Shown one piece after another: positions 5,195 through 5,960 of a stretch of DNA of 5,960 nucleotides. The DNA lies in the NCBI GenBank assembly GCA_934716785.1, contig CAKUYM010000273.1, forward strand, positions 1-5,960. The letters are read 5' to 3'. The notes beneath the pieces are model-generated. The model saw only the letters and a program-made list of their open reading frames with translations, had not been told where the DNA came from and did not search any database. The translations under genes were made by a program, and so were the position numbers. The first letter of the stretch is position 1. Each line of letters opens with the position of its first letter. The DNA comes from an uncultured Bacteroides sp. (GTDB lineage Bacteria > Bacteroidota > Bacteroidia > Bacteroidales > Bacteroidaceae).

Positions 5195-5650
5195 ATGATA
5201 CAGATCATTCTTCAAGCCGCAGCCATTGTCTGCTGCATTTACACCACCTACAGAATTGGATTTTTGATTTACAGAAAATCACGTAAGATTGAAAAAAATC
5301 CGAAAATAGCCCCGGCTTCTTCCGTCAAAATGATTGATAAGATTAAACCGGAGGATGAACAAGGCCAAGCTCCTTTACCTGCTGTCAGGGAACATATCAA
5401 TGAAGTTGAATTTGAGCATCCGTTAATGTCAATATACACAACCACCTATTTGGATTGTAAACCTATGGGTAGCCGTGCCCAAGTTTACATCAGTAAAGAA
5501 AATCATGCCCTTATCAGACGTTTTTTATCCGTTGTCGCTCCTGAGGTGTCTATCTCCGGCTATGTGAACAAGGTTGTGGATGAGCATCTGAAGAATTATC
5601 GTGATGAGATATCCAAATTACATTCGGATTGCATAAACAAACCGTTATAG
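5195..5650 (+). CDS. traC: TraC, membrane-anchored DUF3408-like conjugal transfer protein
   Basis: A 151-residue protein with one N-terminal hydrophobic segment (about 2-26) followed by RKSRKIEK, so by the positive-inside rule the bulk should be cytoplasmic. A Pro-rich variable linker (about 38-75) leads to a C-terminal domain at 95-151 paralogous to TraB: AQVYIS, an amphipathic helix, then VSISGYVNKVVDEHL. The fold is likely ribbon-helix-helix-like, here tethered to the inner membrane, an uncommon combination. The gene starts 2 nt after traB in a TAATCATG junction. By eye its base composition is more AT-rich than that of the mob genes. It belongs to the transfer operon; its specific function is not established from the sequence. 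Confidence 0.8.
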   Translation: MIQIILQAAAIVCCIYTTYRIGFLIYRKSRKIEKNPKIAPASSVKMIDKIKPEDEQGQAPLPAVREHINEVEFEHPLMSIYTTTYLDCKPMGSRAQVYISKENHALIRRFLSVVAPEVSISGYVNKVVDEHLKNYRDEISKLHSDCINKPL

Positions 5651-5652
5651 TC

Positions 5653-5960
5653 ATGGAAACAAAAATATATTTCACTATAAAGCTCGTGTGTGCAGTTTTT
5701 GTACTATGCCATTTGTGGGTATTCATTTTCAACTCCCGAATGTACGGTATTTGGAACCGGATTTACCTATTGATGCGTATTGCCCGTATCAGATTATGGA
5801 AGCATCGCAAGAAACGTATGGAACAAAAGGTGCGTAATGCCCGTAAAAAAGCAAAACGAAAGAAACCGGCAGCAAAAACAGATACACCACAAAACACCCC
5901 CGGGGCAACCGCATCATTGACACTTCTCGACGTTGACAATGATGTAATCGGCAAGACGAA
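5653..5960 (+). CDS. traD: TraD-like membrane-anchored basic protein (3' end beyond window)
   Basis: The ATG at 5653 lies 2 nt after the traC stop (TAGTCATG junction) and stays open for 102 codons to the edge. Residues 9-27 form a hydrophobic membrane segment. It is followed by a strongly basic helix-like stretch, about 42-72 (RIARIRLWKHRKKRMEQKV, then ARKKAKRKKP), and then a Thr/Pro/Ala-rich low-complexity part. The basic flank puts the C-terminus in the cytoplasm. Position after traC matches traD of CTnDOT-type elements; I suspect the DUF4122 family but cannot confirm it. A positively charged membrane-proximal stretch could contact DNA or phospholipid (inference). No enzymatic motif is visible. 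Confidence 0.7.
   Translation, partial: METKIYFTIKLVCAVFVLCHLWVFIFNSRMYGIWNRIYLLMRIARIRLWKHRKKRMEQKVRNARKKAKRKKPAAKTDTPQNTPGATASLTLLDVDNDVIGKT

Noticed and set aside
1..5960. CRISPR arrays, tRNA or rRNA genes, insertion sequences and element ends (att sites).
   Set aside because: I saw no regularly spaced repeat-spacer pattern, no tRNA- or rRNA-like sequence, no transposase or integrase gene, and no terminal repeats. The window is internal to the element.

Overview
This window is the mobilisation/transfer-start segment of a Bacteroidales conjugative transposon (integrative and conjugative element) of the CTnDOT/CTn341 type. Four things point there: the MobA-MobB-MobC protein set with a YWFCY-type coupling protein; the divergent traA-traB-traC-traD gene order; a Bacteroidetes-type promoter with a TAnnTTTG box; and A-rich ribosome-binding regions in place of Shine-Dalgarno sequences at most starts. 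The host is probably Bacteroides, Parabacteroides or a relative. The exact element cannot be named from sequence alone.

Left half, minus strand (1-3329). A compact leftward operon runs mobA (accessory oriT/DNA-binding protein), mobB (relaxase), mobC (VirD4/TraG-like coupling ATPase, cut off at the left edge after 529 codons). mobA and mobB are 1 nt apart, with a strong purine-rich ribosome site for mobB inside the mobA 3' end. mobB and mobC are 34 nt apart.

Centre (3330-3999). About 670 bp lie between the divergent mob and tra operons with no convincing gene, but they are rich in structure. They hold a perfect TAACTTTG -7 box firing toward mobA, a 240-nt structured mobA leader with nested inverted repeats, a TATCCTGT sequence resembling an IncP-type nick site just upstream of that promoter box, two more short palindromes, and on the tra side a cluster of CGGATA-type direct and inverted repeats. 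This is the expected place for oriT and for operators controlling transfer.

Right half, plus strand (4000-5960). traA (ParA/MinD-like ATPase), traB and traC (related DUF3408-like proteins, traC membrane-anchored) and traD (membrane-anchored basic protein, cut by the right edge) are packed with a 4-nt overlap or 2-nt gaps, so they are one operon.

Working model: MobA and MobB form the relaxosome at oriT, MobC delivers the nicked strand to the mating channel, and TraA with TraB/TraC may act as a ParA plus DNA-binding-adaptor pair that positions the transfer DNA, by analogy with VirC1/VirC2. The first part follows established knowledge of the family. The TraA-TraB/C role is inference and is the most interesting hypothesis here.
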